35,745 bases of DNA from Acidaminococcaceae bacterium (GCA_029004715.1 JAQVYX010000009.1:1-35745), one strand, 5' to 3'; shown: positions 17,400-30,078, counted from the first letter of the stretch. Notes: a model not told the origin generated them from the sequence alone. A program made the numbers and translations.

Positions 17400-18747
17400 G
17401 TAGGCGTGCAACATATTCCGTTATTCCTTTTACTACTTTTTTGGAATCTTCAATGGCAAGCACTACTGTGCTGGGGCCATTAACGGCATCTCCGGCGCTA
17501 AATACTCCGGGCCTGGTAGTCATACCATAGGGATGGTCTTTTGTTATGACAAAGCCTTGCTCGTCGATTTTTATGCCGTTAGTAGTGGAAAATATACTCG
17601 CGGCAGGACGCTGACCAATCGCTAGGATTACGCAAGTGCAGGCAATAACATCTTGACCGCCGGTGTGGATAAAATTGCCTTTGGCATCTTTAGCTACATG
17701 CTGCAACATAATTCCGGAAACTTTGGTGTTATCGGATATTCCTTGGGGTTTCCGCATAGCACCTAAAGTACGCATTTGCTTATTGTTTAAATATGCGGTC
17801 GGCTGACGTAAAAATTTAAATTGAATCCCTTCTTTAAGAGCGGCAGTATAAGCGGTTGCAAGGCAAGACATTTCCGTAGGACTCTTATGATAGACTACGG
17901 TGACTAGTCTAGCCCCGCGGGCAACTGCTATGCGTGCGGCATCTATTGCTACATTACCGCCGCCAATAATTACTACTTCATCTTCATTGCTTAGTAAAGT
18001 CTCTTTATTATCTAATTTACCGCTGTTGGCTAAGATTACCATGCGTAAAAAGTAATTAGCGGATAAAATACCTGTTAAATCATGACCGGGTATGGCAAGA
18101 GTTTTAGGAAGAGCACTGCCAATGCCTATAAATATGGCCTTATAACCTTTGGCAAACAAATCGTCTAAAGTTAAATCTTTGCCTATTAAGGCTCCTGTAA
18201 TATATTTCACACCGTAGTGTCCTAGATTATCAATTTCTTTATGCACGATATTTTTGTCTAAGCGAAATTCCGGTATGCCGTATAGTAGGACACCACCAAG
18301 TTCATGTTGACCTTCATAAACAGTAACATCAAAATCTTTTTTTGCCAATTCTCCGGCTACGGATAGTCCGGTAGGACCGGAACCGATAACGGCTATTTTA
18401 CCGGCAGAGCCCTTAGATTTTCCCAAAGGTGTTAGTTGATGGTCATAGGAAAATTCAGCTAAGAAGGTTTCTAAGGCACTTATATTAATGGGGTTGCTGT
18501 CTTTAGATAAAACACATTTGGGCTCACATTGTTTTTCGTGAGCGCATAGACGTCCGCAAATAGCAGGCAAAGAATTTTCTTTGACCAAGGAGAAAAAAGC
18601 ATCACCAAAATTGCCTAAGCTAAGAGCGTGTATGAAAGCAGGGATGTCGTTGTTAATGGGACAACCTAAACGACAAGAAGGCGTGGCACAATGGAGACAA
18701 CGCTTGGCCTCAACTATAGCTTCTTGTGAGGTCATTTTTTTGCTCAT
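17395..18747 (-). CDS. GltD-like NAD(P)-dependent FAD/Fe-S oxidoreductase (stand-alone)
   Basis: AKRCLHCATPSCRLGCPINNDIPAFI, GSGPTGLSVAGELAKKDFDVTVYE, VVIIGGGNVAIDAAR. ATG 18747 with GAGGAAGGG upstream. Confidence 0.88.
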   Translation of the reverse strand: MSKKMTSQEAIVEAKRCLHCATPSCRLGCPINNDIPAFIHALSLGNFGDAFFSLVKENSLPAICGRLCAHEKQCEPKCVLSKDSNPINISALETFLAEFSYDHQLTPLGKSKGSAGKIAVIGSGPTGLSVAGELAKKDFDVTVYEGQHELGGVLLYGIPEFRLDKNIVHKEIDNLGHYGVKYITGALIGKDLTLDDLFAKGYKAIFIGIGSALPKTLAIPGHDLTGILSANYFLRMVILANSGKLDNKETLLSNEDEVVIIGGGNVAIDAARIAVARGARLVTVVYHKSPTEMSCLATAYTAALKEGIQFKFLRQPTAYLNNKQMRTLGAMRKPQGISDNTKVSGIMLQHVAKDAKGNFIHTGGQDVIACTCVILAIGQRPAASIFSTTNGIKIDEQGFVITKDHPYGMTTRPGVFSAGDAVNGPSTVVLAIEDSKKVVKGITEYVARLQ

Positions 18748-18748
18748 A

Positions 18749-19456
18749 TTATCCCTTCCTCTCTGTGTTTTTATCACATAAAGTTTCTTTGTTTTTAGCA
18801 ATAATCATTTTTTCTAGACCTTTAAGTCGGGCATCAATGATTTTCATATGTTTGTCTAGTGCAGTTTCATAGTCAGCAACCGGATCAGGTAAAATATTAT
18901 GATTTAAATCAATTCCGTCTTCAGGCTCGTTAATACGGCGCCCGTTTTGTGTAACTACCCGACCTGGAATACCAACAACTACTGAATTTGCAGGAACTTC
19001 CTGCAAAACCACGGAACCGGAACCTATTTTAGAATTGGCACCAACAGAGAAGGAACCTAGTACTTTGGCTCCGCTGGCTACAACTACGTTGTCGCCAATT
19101 GTAGGATGACGTTTGCCTTTTTCTTTGCCTGTACCACCAAGGGTTACGCCTTGATATAATGTTACATTGATACCTATTTCACAGGTTTCGCCAATAACGA
19201 CCCCCATGCCATGGTCAATAAAAAGCCCGCGACCAAGTTTGGCACCGGGATGAATATCTATACCCGTTAAAAAACGAGAAAAAGTATTAATCAAGCGAGG
19301 TAAAACTATCCAACCATGTTCATACATGGTATGAGCTATGCGATGGAGCCAAATGGCGTGTAGTCCTGGATAACAAAGAACTATCTCCAGTTTTGTTTTT
19401 GCTGCTGGATCTCTTTGCATGACGACTTCAATATCTTCTTTTAATTTTGCAAACAT
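18749..19456 (-). CDS. cysE: serine O-acetyltransferase
   Basis: Left-handed beta-helix acyltransferase; [49 protein letters not shown]. Confidence 0.94.
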   Translation of the reverse strand: MFAKLKEDIEVVMQRDPAAKTKLEIVLCYPGLHAIWLHRIAHTMYEHGWIVLPRLINTFSRFLTGIDIHPGAKLGRGLFIDHGMGVVIGETCEIGINVTLYQGVTLGGTGKEKGKRHPTIGDNVVVASGAKVLGSFSVGANSKIGSGSVVLQEVPANSVVVGIPGRVVTQNGRRINEPEDGIDLNHNILPDPVADYETALDKHMKIIDARLKGLEKMIIAKNKETLCDKNTERKG

Positions 19457-19662
19457 GAAGAGCTCCTTCTTTTCTCAGGTAATATTATAAGTTATTATTT
19501 TATTGTAGCATATGTATAAATAACCTACAATACCGTGGACCTAGGAAAAAACCTTTAAAAAAAGTAAAAGGTCTAAGTTTAGAAATACAGAAATTACTAT
19601 TTTTGCTGATATCGGAAGTTTTAATGGATATAGTAAAAGGCAGTAGCCTTTTTCCGGTTTGG

Positions 19663-19693
19663 CATTAACACTATGTATATCATTAACAATATG
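19663..19693 (+). repeat. direct repeat upstream of M20/DUF3100 operon promoter
   Basis: CATTAACAcTATG (19663-19675) and CATTAACAaTATG (19681-19693), 18-bp period; candidate -35 TTGTAC at 19705 and -10 TAATAT at 19728. Confidence 0.5.
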
Positions 19694-19770
19694 GGTTTCA
19701 ACTCTTGTACAAAAAGGATATTAGTTGTAATATATATAATGTATATCTGTATAACTATAGGGGGATAATT

Positions 19771-21099
19771 ATGGATAGAATGGAATTAAAACAAAGGGTT
19801 TGTTTGGCTATAGATTCTCATGCAGCTAAAATTGCTGCCTATGCTGAAAACGTTGCCAAGGAACCTGAGCTTGGATTTAAAGAAACTAGTACTGCAAATA
19901 AAATGAAAGCTGTTTTTGAGGAACTTGGTATTGCTTATCGCGATGGCCTGGCAATTACCGGAGTTAAGGGTCGTGTTCATTGTGGTAAAAAAGGACCGAC
20001 AATAGCTATTCTTAGTGAATTAGATGCTATTGGTTGTCCTGACAGTCCCAATGCAAACCCAGTAACAGGGGCTGCCCATGCCTGTGGACACAACATACAA
20101 CAAGCCGCTATGCTTGGTGCTGCTTATGGCTTAGTGAAATCGGGAGTTTTGGCTGATTTGGCCGGAGATGTTGTTTTTTTTGGTGTACCGGCAGAAGAAT
20201 ATGTAGAACTTGATTACCGCAAGAAGTTAATTGCAGAAGGTAAATTACATTTTTTACATGGCAAGGGCGAATTAATATATCTGGGAGAATTTGATGATAT
20301 TGATATGGCAATGCAGATTCACTCTGACAAAAATATGCCTAGACCTACGGTTGCCATAGGCCAATCGAGTAATGGCTTTGTGGGTAAAACTGTGCAATAT
20401 ATTGGTAAGGCAGCTCATGCCGCAGATGCTCCGGACCAAGGAATTAATGCGCTAAACGCAGCAATGCTCGGACTTATGGGCATTAACGCTTTGCGAGAAA
20501 CCTTTAGAGAACAAGATGTTATCAGAGTGCATCCTATTATTACTAAAGGGGGAGATTTGGTTAACAGCGTGCCTGCCGATGTACGAGTTGAAACTTATGT
20601 GCGTGCCAAAACAATGGAAGCTATGGAAGCGACAAATATTAAAGTTGATGCTGCCTTGAGGGCTGGGGGAGCTGCTATTGGAGCTAAAGTTGTCATTGAC
20701 ACGCTGCCTGGACAATTGCCGTTGGTGTGTAATGACGCGTTGAATAATTTATTTGTAGAAAATGCAAAAATTGCTGATCCGAAAGTAGAGATTAAGGATG
20801 CAGGACATTTTAGCGCTTCTACTGATATGGGTGATGTTTCTCATCTGATGCCTGTTATTCATCCTTTTATTGGAGGAACTACAGGTCTCTTACATACTAA
20901 GGATTTTTGTGTAGTTGATTTTGCGGCGGCAGCTCTTTTGCCGGCCAAAACTTTTGCCATGATGATTGTAGACCTTTTGGCAGATGAGGGCATAGAGGCG
21001 AAAAACATTTTGTCTGCTCACAAACCAATCCTTACCAAGGAAGAATATGTGAAGAAATTAGATGGGTATTTTAGTAAAGGGGGGACTTTGGAAAAATGA
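19771..21099 (+). CDS. M20-family amidohydrolase (AbgB/peptidase-like)
   Basis: AHACGHNIQQAAMLG metal-binding motif, VPAEEY, GKAAHAADAPDQGINAL; ATG 19771 with TAGGGGGATAATT upstream. Confidence 0.9.
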   Translation: MDRMELKQRVCLAIDSHAAKIAAYAENVAKEPELGFKETSTANKMKAVFEELGIAYRDGLAITGVKGRVHCGKKGPTIAILSELDAIGCPDSPNANPVTGAAHACGHNIQQAAMLGAAYGLVKSGVLADLAGDVVFFGVPAEEYVELDYRKKLIAEGKLHFLHGKGELIYLGEFDDIDMAMQIHSDKNMPRPTVAIGQSSNGFVGKTVQYIGKAAHAADAPDQGINALNAAMLGLMGINALRETFREQDVIRVHPIITKGGDLVNSVPADVRVETYVRAKTMEAMEATNIKVDAALRAGGAAIGAKVVIDTLPGQLPLVCNDALNNLFVENAKIADPKVEIKDAGHFSASTDMGDVSHLMPVIHPFIGGTTGLLHTKDFCVVDFAAAALLPAKTFAMMIVDLLADEGIEAKNILSAHKPILTKEEYVKKLDGYFSKGGTLEK

Positions 21100-21896
21100 A
21101 AAATTTTAAGCTTCATGGTGTCGTTTTACTTTTAGTTATTATTGCGGAATTAATTGGAATTCACAAATTCCAGCTAGGTGTGGGGGTAGTCGTTTTATTA
21201 CCCATGTTGTATGCTCTTATTTTCGGTATTTTTCTGGCACCTAAATTTTTAAAGGTAGTAAATAAGGTCGATATGCAAGACGCGGGCTCCTTACTTGGCA
21301 TTACACTAATGCTTTTGATGGCTAGATACGGCACTCTTGTGGGGCCGACTTTACCCAAAATTATTAGTGCTAGTCCAGCGTTAATTTTGCAAGAGTTTGG
21401 TAACTTGGGAACTATATTTTTAGGAGTGCCTCTTGCTATGTATTTTGGTTTGAAACGCGAAACTATAGGTGCGGCACATTCTATAGCCAGAGAGCCAAAT
21501 GTAGCATTGATTGGTGAGCGTTATGGGTTAGATTCTGCAGAGGGTCGCGGAGTTATGGGCGTATATATTAGTGGTACAGTTTTTGGTACAATCTTTTTTG
21601 GTCTTATGGCTAGTATGGCTGCCGCGTATTTACCGTTTCATCCTTATGCTTTAGCTATGGCTTCAGGAGTTGGTAGTGCTAGTATGATGACGGCGGCAGT
21701 AGGTTCTTTAAGTGCTATGTATCCACAAATGTCTGATCAGCTAGTTGCTTTTGGGGCTGCCAGCAATATGCTTTCAGGTTTAGACGGATTGTATATGGCT
21801 ATTTGGGTTGCGCTTCCGTTAACTGAACGTATGTATAAACATATTTATAAATTTAAGTATGGTGCATATCCAACAGGGGAGGACGCTGCTAAATGA
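21096..21896 (+). CDS. DUF3100-like multi-pass membrane protein
   Basis: Hydrophobic, ~8 TM-like segments; ATGA overlap with the upstream stop. Family assignment from memory. Confidence 0.65.
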   Translation: MKNFKLHGVVLLLVIIAELIGIHKFQLGVGVVVLLPMLYALIFGIFLAPKFLKVVNKVDMQDAGSLLGITLMLLMARYGTLVGPTLPKIISASPALILQEFGNLGTIFLGVPLAMYFGLKRETIGAAHSIAREPNVALIGERYGLDSAEGRGVMGVYISGTVFGTIFFGLMASMAAAYLPFHPYALAMASGVGSASMMTAAVGSLSAMYPQMSDQLVAFGAASNMLSGLDGLYMAIWVALPLTERMYKHIYKFKYGAYPTGEDAAK

Positions 21897-22348
21897 AAAC
21901 CTATAATATGCTTGAAACTTTAATTATTTTAGTTATTGTTGGGATTATGTCTTTGATTGGTAATACTATTGGTAGTAAAAATGGTTTCGTAGAAGCTATT
22001 CCGGGACTTTTGATTTTAATTGCCATTGCTTTGGTCGGTATTGCTATGGGAAAATATTTACCGGGCGGTATACCGGGGGTCGCTTATGTAGTAACGCTGG
22101 GATGTATTTTAACTTACCCAGGAGTGCCTGGTGCAGATTTTATTAATGCCTGCATGAAAAAAGTTGGATTTTTAGCACTTTGCACGCCTATACTTGCCTA
22201 TGCCGGTGTATCTATTGGCAAGGATTTGGATGCTTTTGCACATTCCGGGTGGCGCATTGTTGTTTTATCTTGTGTAATTTTCGTTGGTACCTATTTAGGC
22301 TCAGCGGTGATAGCACAGGTTATACTTAAATATTTGGGCCAGATATAG
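21893..22348 (+). CDS. small membrane protein, putative partner subunit
   Basis: Hydrophobic 151-aa ORF, ATGA overlap with the preceding gene; Gly/Pro-rich helices (GMAMGKYLPGGIPGVAY-type). Confidence 0.7.
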   Translation: MKTYNMLETLIILVIVGIMSLIGNTIGSKNGFVEAIPGLLILIAIALVGIAMGKYLPGGIPGVAYVVTLGCILTYPGVPGADFINACMKKVGFLALCTPILAYAGVSIGKDLDAFAHSGWRIVVLSCVIFVGTYLGSAVIAQVILKYLGQI

Positions 22349-22387
22349 TAAACTTACAAATAATATATTAATAATTTTATAAGAAGA

Positions 22388-22450
22388 AATATTTTATCAA
22401 TTATAAAGGAGCAACCATTATGGTTGCTCCTTTATAATTGATAAAATATT
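22388..22450. repeat. perfect 30-bp inverted repeat, 3-nt loop
   Basis: AATATTTTATCAATTATAAAGGAGCAACCA-TTA-TGGTTGCTCCTTTATAATTGATAAAATATT. Confidence 0.95.
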
Positions 22451-22498
22451 CTAAATAAGGTAGAATAGAAACATATTCTGAAATTGGAGGTTGTGCGA

Positions 22499-22969
22499 AT
22501 GGAAAATAATAAAATTATAGCGCAAACAGACTTTGCTAGTCTGATTCATAATGCAGAGATTTGTGGAGAAATAGTGAAATGGGGTAATGCTAATAATTAC
22601 CCATTGCAAAAAGCTAAGCTAATAACTAAACTTGATGCGTACGTAGGGTTTGCTCCTGAATATATGATTGTGGCGAGAAGGAAACCGCCTGTGCCGGGAG
22701 GCTGGAGTGTTACAGTAGAAAAGTATGAGCCGGAAACGCGTGTCATTCCTGTTAATGTGAAAACTGTTAAAGAGCAAGATGGAAGTACTAGCTATGCTAT
22801 TAACAAGTTTGTAATAAAGATGATGGAAGAATATCGTAAAGAAGGTCTTACAATTACTGTTAGCGAAAATCCTTCTGAAATTTATGGCTCCATGACTCGT
22901 GAAATCACTGCAACAGGTCATCCCATCTTAGTAGAATCTTTTGAAGAATTTATTGATAATATGAGATAA
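22499..22969 (+). CDS. hypothetical protein, unknown family
   Basis: ATG 22499 with GGAGG 8-12 nt upstream; promoter TTGATA-N17-TAGAAT whose -35 lies in the palindrome arm. No motif recognised. Confidence 0.7.
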   Translation: MENNKIIAQTDFASLIHNAEICGEIVKWGNANNYPLQKAKLITKLDAYVGFAPEYMIVARRKPPVPGGWSVTVEKYEPETRVIPVNVKTVKEQDGSTSYAINKFVIKMMEEYRKEGLTITVSENPSEIYGSMTREITATGHPILVESFEEFIDNMR

Positions 22970-22977
22970 TGAGAATT

Positions 22978-23006
22978 AACACTGCTATTTTTTAGCAGTG
23001 TTTTTC
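22978..23006 (+). terminator. intrinsic terminator overlapping the 3' end of thiC
   Basis: AACACTGCTA-TTTTT-TAGCAGTGTT followed by TTTC. Confidence 0.75.
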
Positions 23007-24298
23007 TTTTTTGCGGCTTCCAAATATTCTCCTACTATTTTTACGGCGCAATAATCGCCGCACATAGAGCAGGCTTCATCATCAGTTTTATTTTTGGCAT
23101 CACGAAAACGTTGAGCTTTTATAGGATCGATTGCCAAACGTATTTGTTCAGGCCAGTTTAATTCTTTGCGTGCTTTGGCCATTTTTAAATCCCATTCAAT
23201 TGCTGCGGGAATACCTTTTACAATATCAGCAGCATGACCTGCAATGCGGGTTGCTATTACGCCTTCACGCACATCATCAATATCAGGTAAACCCAGATGT
23301 TCAGCAGGAGTAACATAGCATAAGAAGTCGGCACCGGCAGAGGCAGCAAGTGTACCACCGATAGCGGAAGTAATGTGGTCATAACCCGGTGCGATATCGG
23401 TTACTAAAGGCCCTAACACATAGAAGGGGGCACCTTTACAGAGGCTTTTTTGTAATTGCATATTAGTTGCTATTTGATTATAAGGTACATGCCCAGGGCC
23501 TTCTACCATAACTTGAACTCCTCGTTCCCAAGCTCTTTGTGTTAATTCGCCTAAGTTAATAAGTTCTTGTATTTGCGCTCTATCAGTAGCATCAGCTAGG
23601 CAACCTGGACGTAGGCCGTCGCCTAGACTAATGGTTACATCATATTTTTCACAGATGTTTAAAATTTCATCATAGTATTCATAAAAGGGGTTTTCTTTTT
23701 CATTATGGAGCATCCAGCCGGTAATAAACGAACCACCACGGCTAACTACATCCATGACACGTCCTTCAGTAGTTAAGGCATGTATTACATTCTTATTTAT
23801 ACCGCAGTGCATAGTCATAAAATCGGCACCATCTTTGGCCTGTTCTTCAATTACCTGAAAGATATCTTCTATTGTCATATCAACCACGGCACCATGCATT
23901 TTTATAGCATTTACGGTAGCTTGATAAATAGGCACAGTTCCTACCATAACAGTAGAAGCGGCAATTATAGAACGACGGGATTGATTTATATTGTCACCGG
24001 TGCTTAAATCCATGACGGCATCTGCTCCGGCATCAATGGCGGCTTTGAGCTTAGCTAATTCAGGTTCCGGATCAGGGTAAGAGGAAGAAGTGCCGATGTT
24101 AGCGTTAACTTTGGTGGTCAATCCTTTTCCTACGCCTCTAGGGACAAGATTTTTATGGTTAATATTTGCGCATATGGCAATTGTGCCTTCTGCTACCCTT
24201 TGTCTAATAACTTCGGCGGGGATATTTTCTTGTTGTGCTACGCTTTCCATTTCTTTGGTAATAATGTTGTTGCGGGCCTTTTGCATTTGTGTTTGCAT
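22985..24298 (-). CDS. thiC: phosphomethylpyrimidine synthase
   Basis: [44 protein letters not shown]-terminal [11 protein letters not shown] Fe-S motif. Confidence 0.96.
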   Translation of the reverse strand: MQTQMQKARNNIITKEMESVAQQENIPAEVIRQRVAEGTIAICANINHKNLVPRGVGKGLTTKVNANIGTSSSYPDPEPELAKLKAAIDAGADAVMDLSTGDNINQSRRSIIAASTVMVGTVPIYQATVNAIKMHGAVVDMTIEDIFQVIEEQAKDGADFMTMHCGINKNVIHALTTEGRVMDVVSRGGSFITGWMLHNEKENPFYEYYDEILNICEKYDVTISLGDGLRPGCLADATDRAQIQELINLGELTQRAWERGVQVMVEGPGHVPYNQIATNMQLQKSLCKGAPFYVLGPLVTDIAPGYDHITSAIGGTLAASAGADFLCYVTPAEHLGLPDIDDVREGVIATRIAGHAADIVKGIPAAIEWDLKMAKARKELNWPEQIRLAIDPIKAQRFRDAKNKTDDEACSMCGDYCAVKIVGEYLEAAKKKNTAKK

Positions 24299-24322
24299 AA
24301 TGTTCCTCCTAAAATAAAATGA

Positions 24323-24346
24323 CCACTTTCTTGTTAAAGAAAGTGG
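24323..24346 (-). promoter_or_regulatory. expression-platform hairpin of TPP riboswitch
   Basis: - strand CCACTTTCTT-TAAC-AAGAAAGTGG then TCATTTTATTTTAGGAGG. Its CCACTT can pair with the P1 3' strand (AAGTGG) of the aptamer. Confidence 0.65.
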
Positions 24347-24364
24347 CGCCTAAGACTTAAAGGT

Positions 24365-24447
24365 ACCACTTCCCTACGGCGGCATTATCCGCAATCAGGT
24401 TCTAAGGGTCGACCATAGGTCTCTCAGCATTTCGCGCCCCCAGTGAT
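24365..24447 (-). ncRNA. TPP riboswitch (THI element)
   Basis: - strand ATCACTGGGGGCGCGAAATGCTGAGAGACC...GAACCTGATTGCGGATAATGCCGCCGTAGGGAAGTGGT contains CUGAGAG, CCUGAU and GUAGGGAA THI-box cores. Confidence 0.95.
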
Positions 24448-24541
24448 ATAAAAAATATTTAATTACACGGTAAGTTTAACAAATATATCACCGAAATACA
24501 ATGATTTATTCACTAATTTAATATATAATAATGCGTAAGTA

Positions 24542-24563
24542 GTAAATTGTTAAAGCAATTTAC
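24542..24563. repeat. inverted repeat upstream of nifJ
   Basis: GTAAATTG-TTAAAG-CAATTTAC. Confidence 0.6.
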
Positions 24564-24576
24564 AAGGACACATTTT

Positions 24577-24588
24577 TAGTGTACACTA
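24577..24588. promoter_or_regulatory. palindromic operator candidate upstream of nifJ
   Basis: TAGTGTACACTA perfect 12-bp palindrome overlapping a possible -10 (TTTACA-N17-TACACT). Confidence 0.4.
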
Positions 24589-24619
24589 TTGATGTAAGAG
24601 CGTATATTATTGACGTTAA

Positions 24620-28162
<3,543 letters not shown>

Positions 28163-28178
28163 CAATGACATAGTTAAG

Positions 28179-28213
28179 ACGCACCGTATATTTAGTATGC
28201 GGTGCGTTTTTTT
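28179..28213 (+). terminator. intrinsic terminator of nifJ
   Basis: ACGCACCG...CGGTGCGT followed by T7. Confidence 0.9.
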
Positions 28214-28217
28214 ATGG

Positions 28218-28234
28218 TATGCTAAAGGAGCATA
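28218..28234. promoter_or_regulatory. inverted repeat just upstream of the -10 of the Na/Pi gene
   Basis: TATGCT-AAAGG-AGCATA, followed by TATAAT at 28238-28243. Confidence 0.4.
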
Positions 28235-28298
28235 TGTTATAATATACGAGTAAGTTTTGGGGTAGGCAGCAATAAGAAGTAAATTTAAGGAGAATGCA

Positions 28299-29906
28299 AT
28301 GTTACTATATTTTTTTGCCTTTCTTGGAGGCCTAGCTCTTTTCCTTTATGGTATGCAGCTTATGGGAGAAGGACTACAACAAGCGGCCGGTGCACGTTTA
28401 CAAAAGATACTGGAAGCTTTAACAGGTTTTACCATTTTGGGTGTCGCCTTGGGAGCCGGCGTTACTGCTGTTCTTCAGTCTAGCAGCGCTACTACGGTTA
28501 TGACAGTTGGTCTTGTTAACGCAGGACTTCTTACCTTGAAACAAGCTTTTGGCATAGTTATGGGAGCTAACATTGGTACAACTATTACAGCCCAACTAAT
28601 TGCTTTTAAATTAACTGATTATATTACCTTGATTTTAGCCATTGGTTTTGTTTTGCAGGCTTTTTGCGTGCGTAGAAAAATAAAATATTTTGGACAAGTG
28701 CTTTTGGGCTTTGGTATTTTAATGTTGGGCATGAGCATGATGGGCGGTGCGGTTACTCCGTTACGCAACTATGCAGGCTTTGTTTCTTTTATCCAAACCT
28801 TTGCTGTGCACCCAATATTAGGGTTAGGCGTAGGTATTGTTATGACATTGCTTATTCAGTCTAGTAGCGCCACAATTGGTATTTTAATTGCCATGGCAAG
28901 CCAAGGACTTATTCCTTTGGAAGGGGCTATACCGGTACTGCTGGGTGATAATATTGGTACTTGTATTACGGCCATCATGGCGACTTTAAGGGCTAATATT
29001 AATGCTAAACGTGTGGCATTGGCTCATGTGCTTTTCAACCTAATAGGAAGCTTAATATTTTTAGTTTTCATGGATTATTTTATGAAATTTGTTTTGGCCA
29101 TTTCACCGGAAAATAATATTGCTAGACAAATTGCGAATGCGCATACGGTTTTTAATGTTATTAATACATTAATCTTCTTGCCTTTTGCCGGAAAATTTAC
29201 TGATTTTATTCAAGTTTTGATGCCGGGGAATAGTGAAGAAATTCCCTGTAAACCACAATTTATTAATGAGGATATGCTAGGAACGCCTGCAATTGCTATG
29301 AGGCTTGCTACCAAAGAAGTAGTACATATGGGTAATATGGCGAAGACAAATATAGAAAAAGCGTTTGCTTCTATTGATGATTTTGACAGCCACAAAATAG
29401 CCTATGTTTTAGAACATGAACCTGCTATAGATATCCTAGAGGAAGATATTACCAGATATTTGACTAAAATGTCGGAAAAGCAAATGGGAGAGGAAATGTC
29501 TGCTCGCCATACAGGGTTATTACATGCGTGTAATGATATTGAACGTATAGGTGATCACGCTGAGACTATAGCTAAAAAAGTTCGTAACATGCATGAGGAC
29601 AGCATCACTTTTTCTCCGGCCGCCCAGCAAGAATTACAGCAACTTAGAGCCCTGGTGCTTGAAGCATGTACTAAGTCTCTGGCAGCATTAGAAAATGATG
29701 ACAGAACTATGGCGCAAGAGGCGGTTAATATAACGCATCAAGTTAAACTTAAACAAAAAGAAATCCGCAAAAATCATGTTACAAGACTAAACGAAAAAAT
29801 ATGTGATCCTTTAAGTGGTTTTGTTATGCTAGAGCTTTTAATCAATATGAAAAGGGTATCGGACCACAGTAAAAACATAAGTCAGCTGGTTTTAGGAGAG
29901 TTTTAA
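28299..29906 (+). CDS. Na/Pi cotransporter family protein with C-terminal PhoU-like domain
   Basis: Two repeats QSSSATTVM and QSSSATIGILIAMA; C-terminal helical PhoU-like region. Confidence 0.92.
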   Translation: MLLYFFAFLGGLALFLYGMQLMGEGLQQAAGARLQKILEALTGFTILGVALGAGVTAVLQSSSATTVMTVGLVNAGLLTLKQAFGIVMGANIGTTITAQLIAFKLTDYITLILAIGFVLQAFCVRRKIKYFGQVLLGFGILMLGMSMMGGAVTPLRNYAGFVSFIQTFAVHPILGLGVGIVMTLLIQSSSATIGILIAMASQGLIPLEGAIPVLLGDNIGTCITAIMATLRANINAKRVALAHVLFNLIGSLIFLVFMDYFMKFVLAISPENNIARQIANAHTVFNVINTLIFLPFAGKFTDFIQVLMPGNSEEIPCKPQFINEDMLGTPAIAMRLATKEVVHMGNMAKTNIEKAFASIDDFDSHKIAYVLEHEPAIDILEEDITRYLTKMSEKQMGEEMSARHTGLLHACNDIERIGDHAETIAKKVRNMHEDSITFSPAAQQELQQLRALVLEACTKSLAALENDDRTMAQEAVNITHQVKLKQKEIRKNHVTRLNEKICDPLSGFVMLELLINMKRVSDHSKNISQLVLGEF

Positions 29907-29943
29907 TTCTACAGTGTAAAAAGCGTTTTTGGATATTTTATTC

Positions 29944-29973
29944 TTGACAAAACTTGTTTGCTTAATTTATAAT
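29944..29973 (+). promoter_or_regulatory. tRNA promoter
   Basis: TTGACA, 18 nt, TATAAT. Confidence 0.75.
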
Positions 29974-29994
29974 AGCGAAAGTGGCGCTTTAAGT

Positions 29995-30069
<75 letters not shown>

Positions 30070-30078
30070 ACAAAATAT

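Noticed and set aside
19457-19600. Possible cysteine T-box upstream of cysE
   Set aside because: No GGGTGGNACC-type T-box sequence on the - strand; only an ordinary promoter (TTGTAG-N17-TACAAT).
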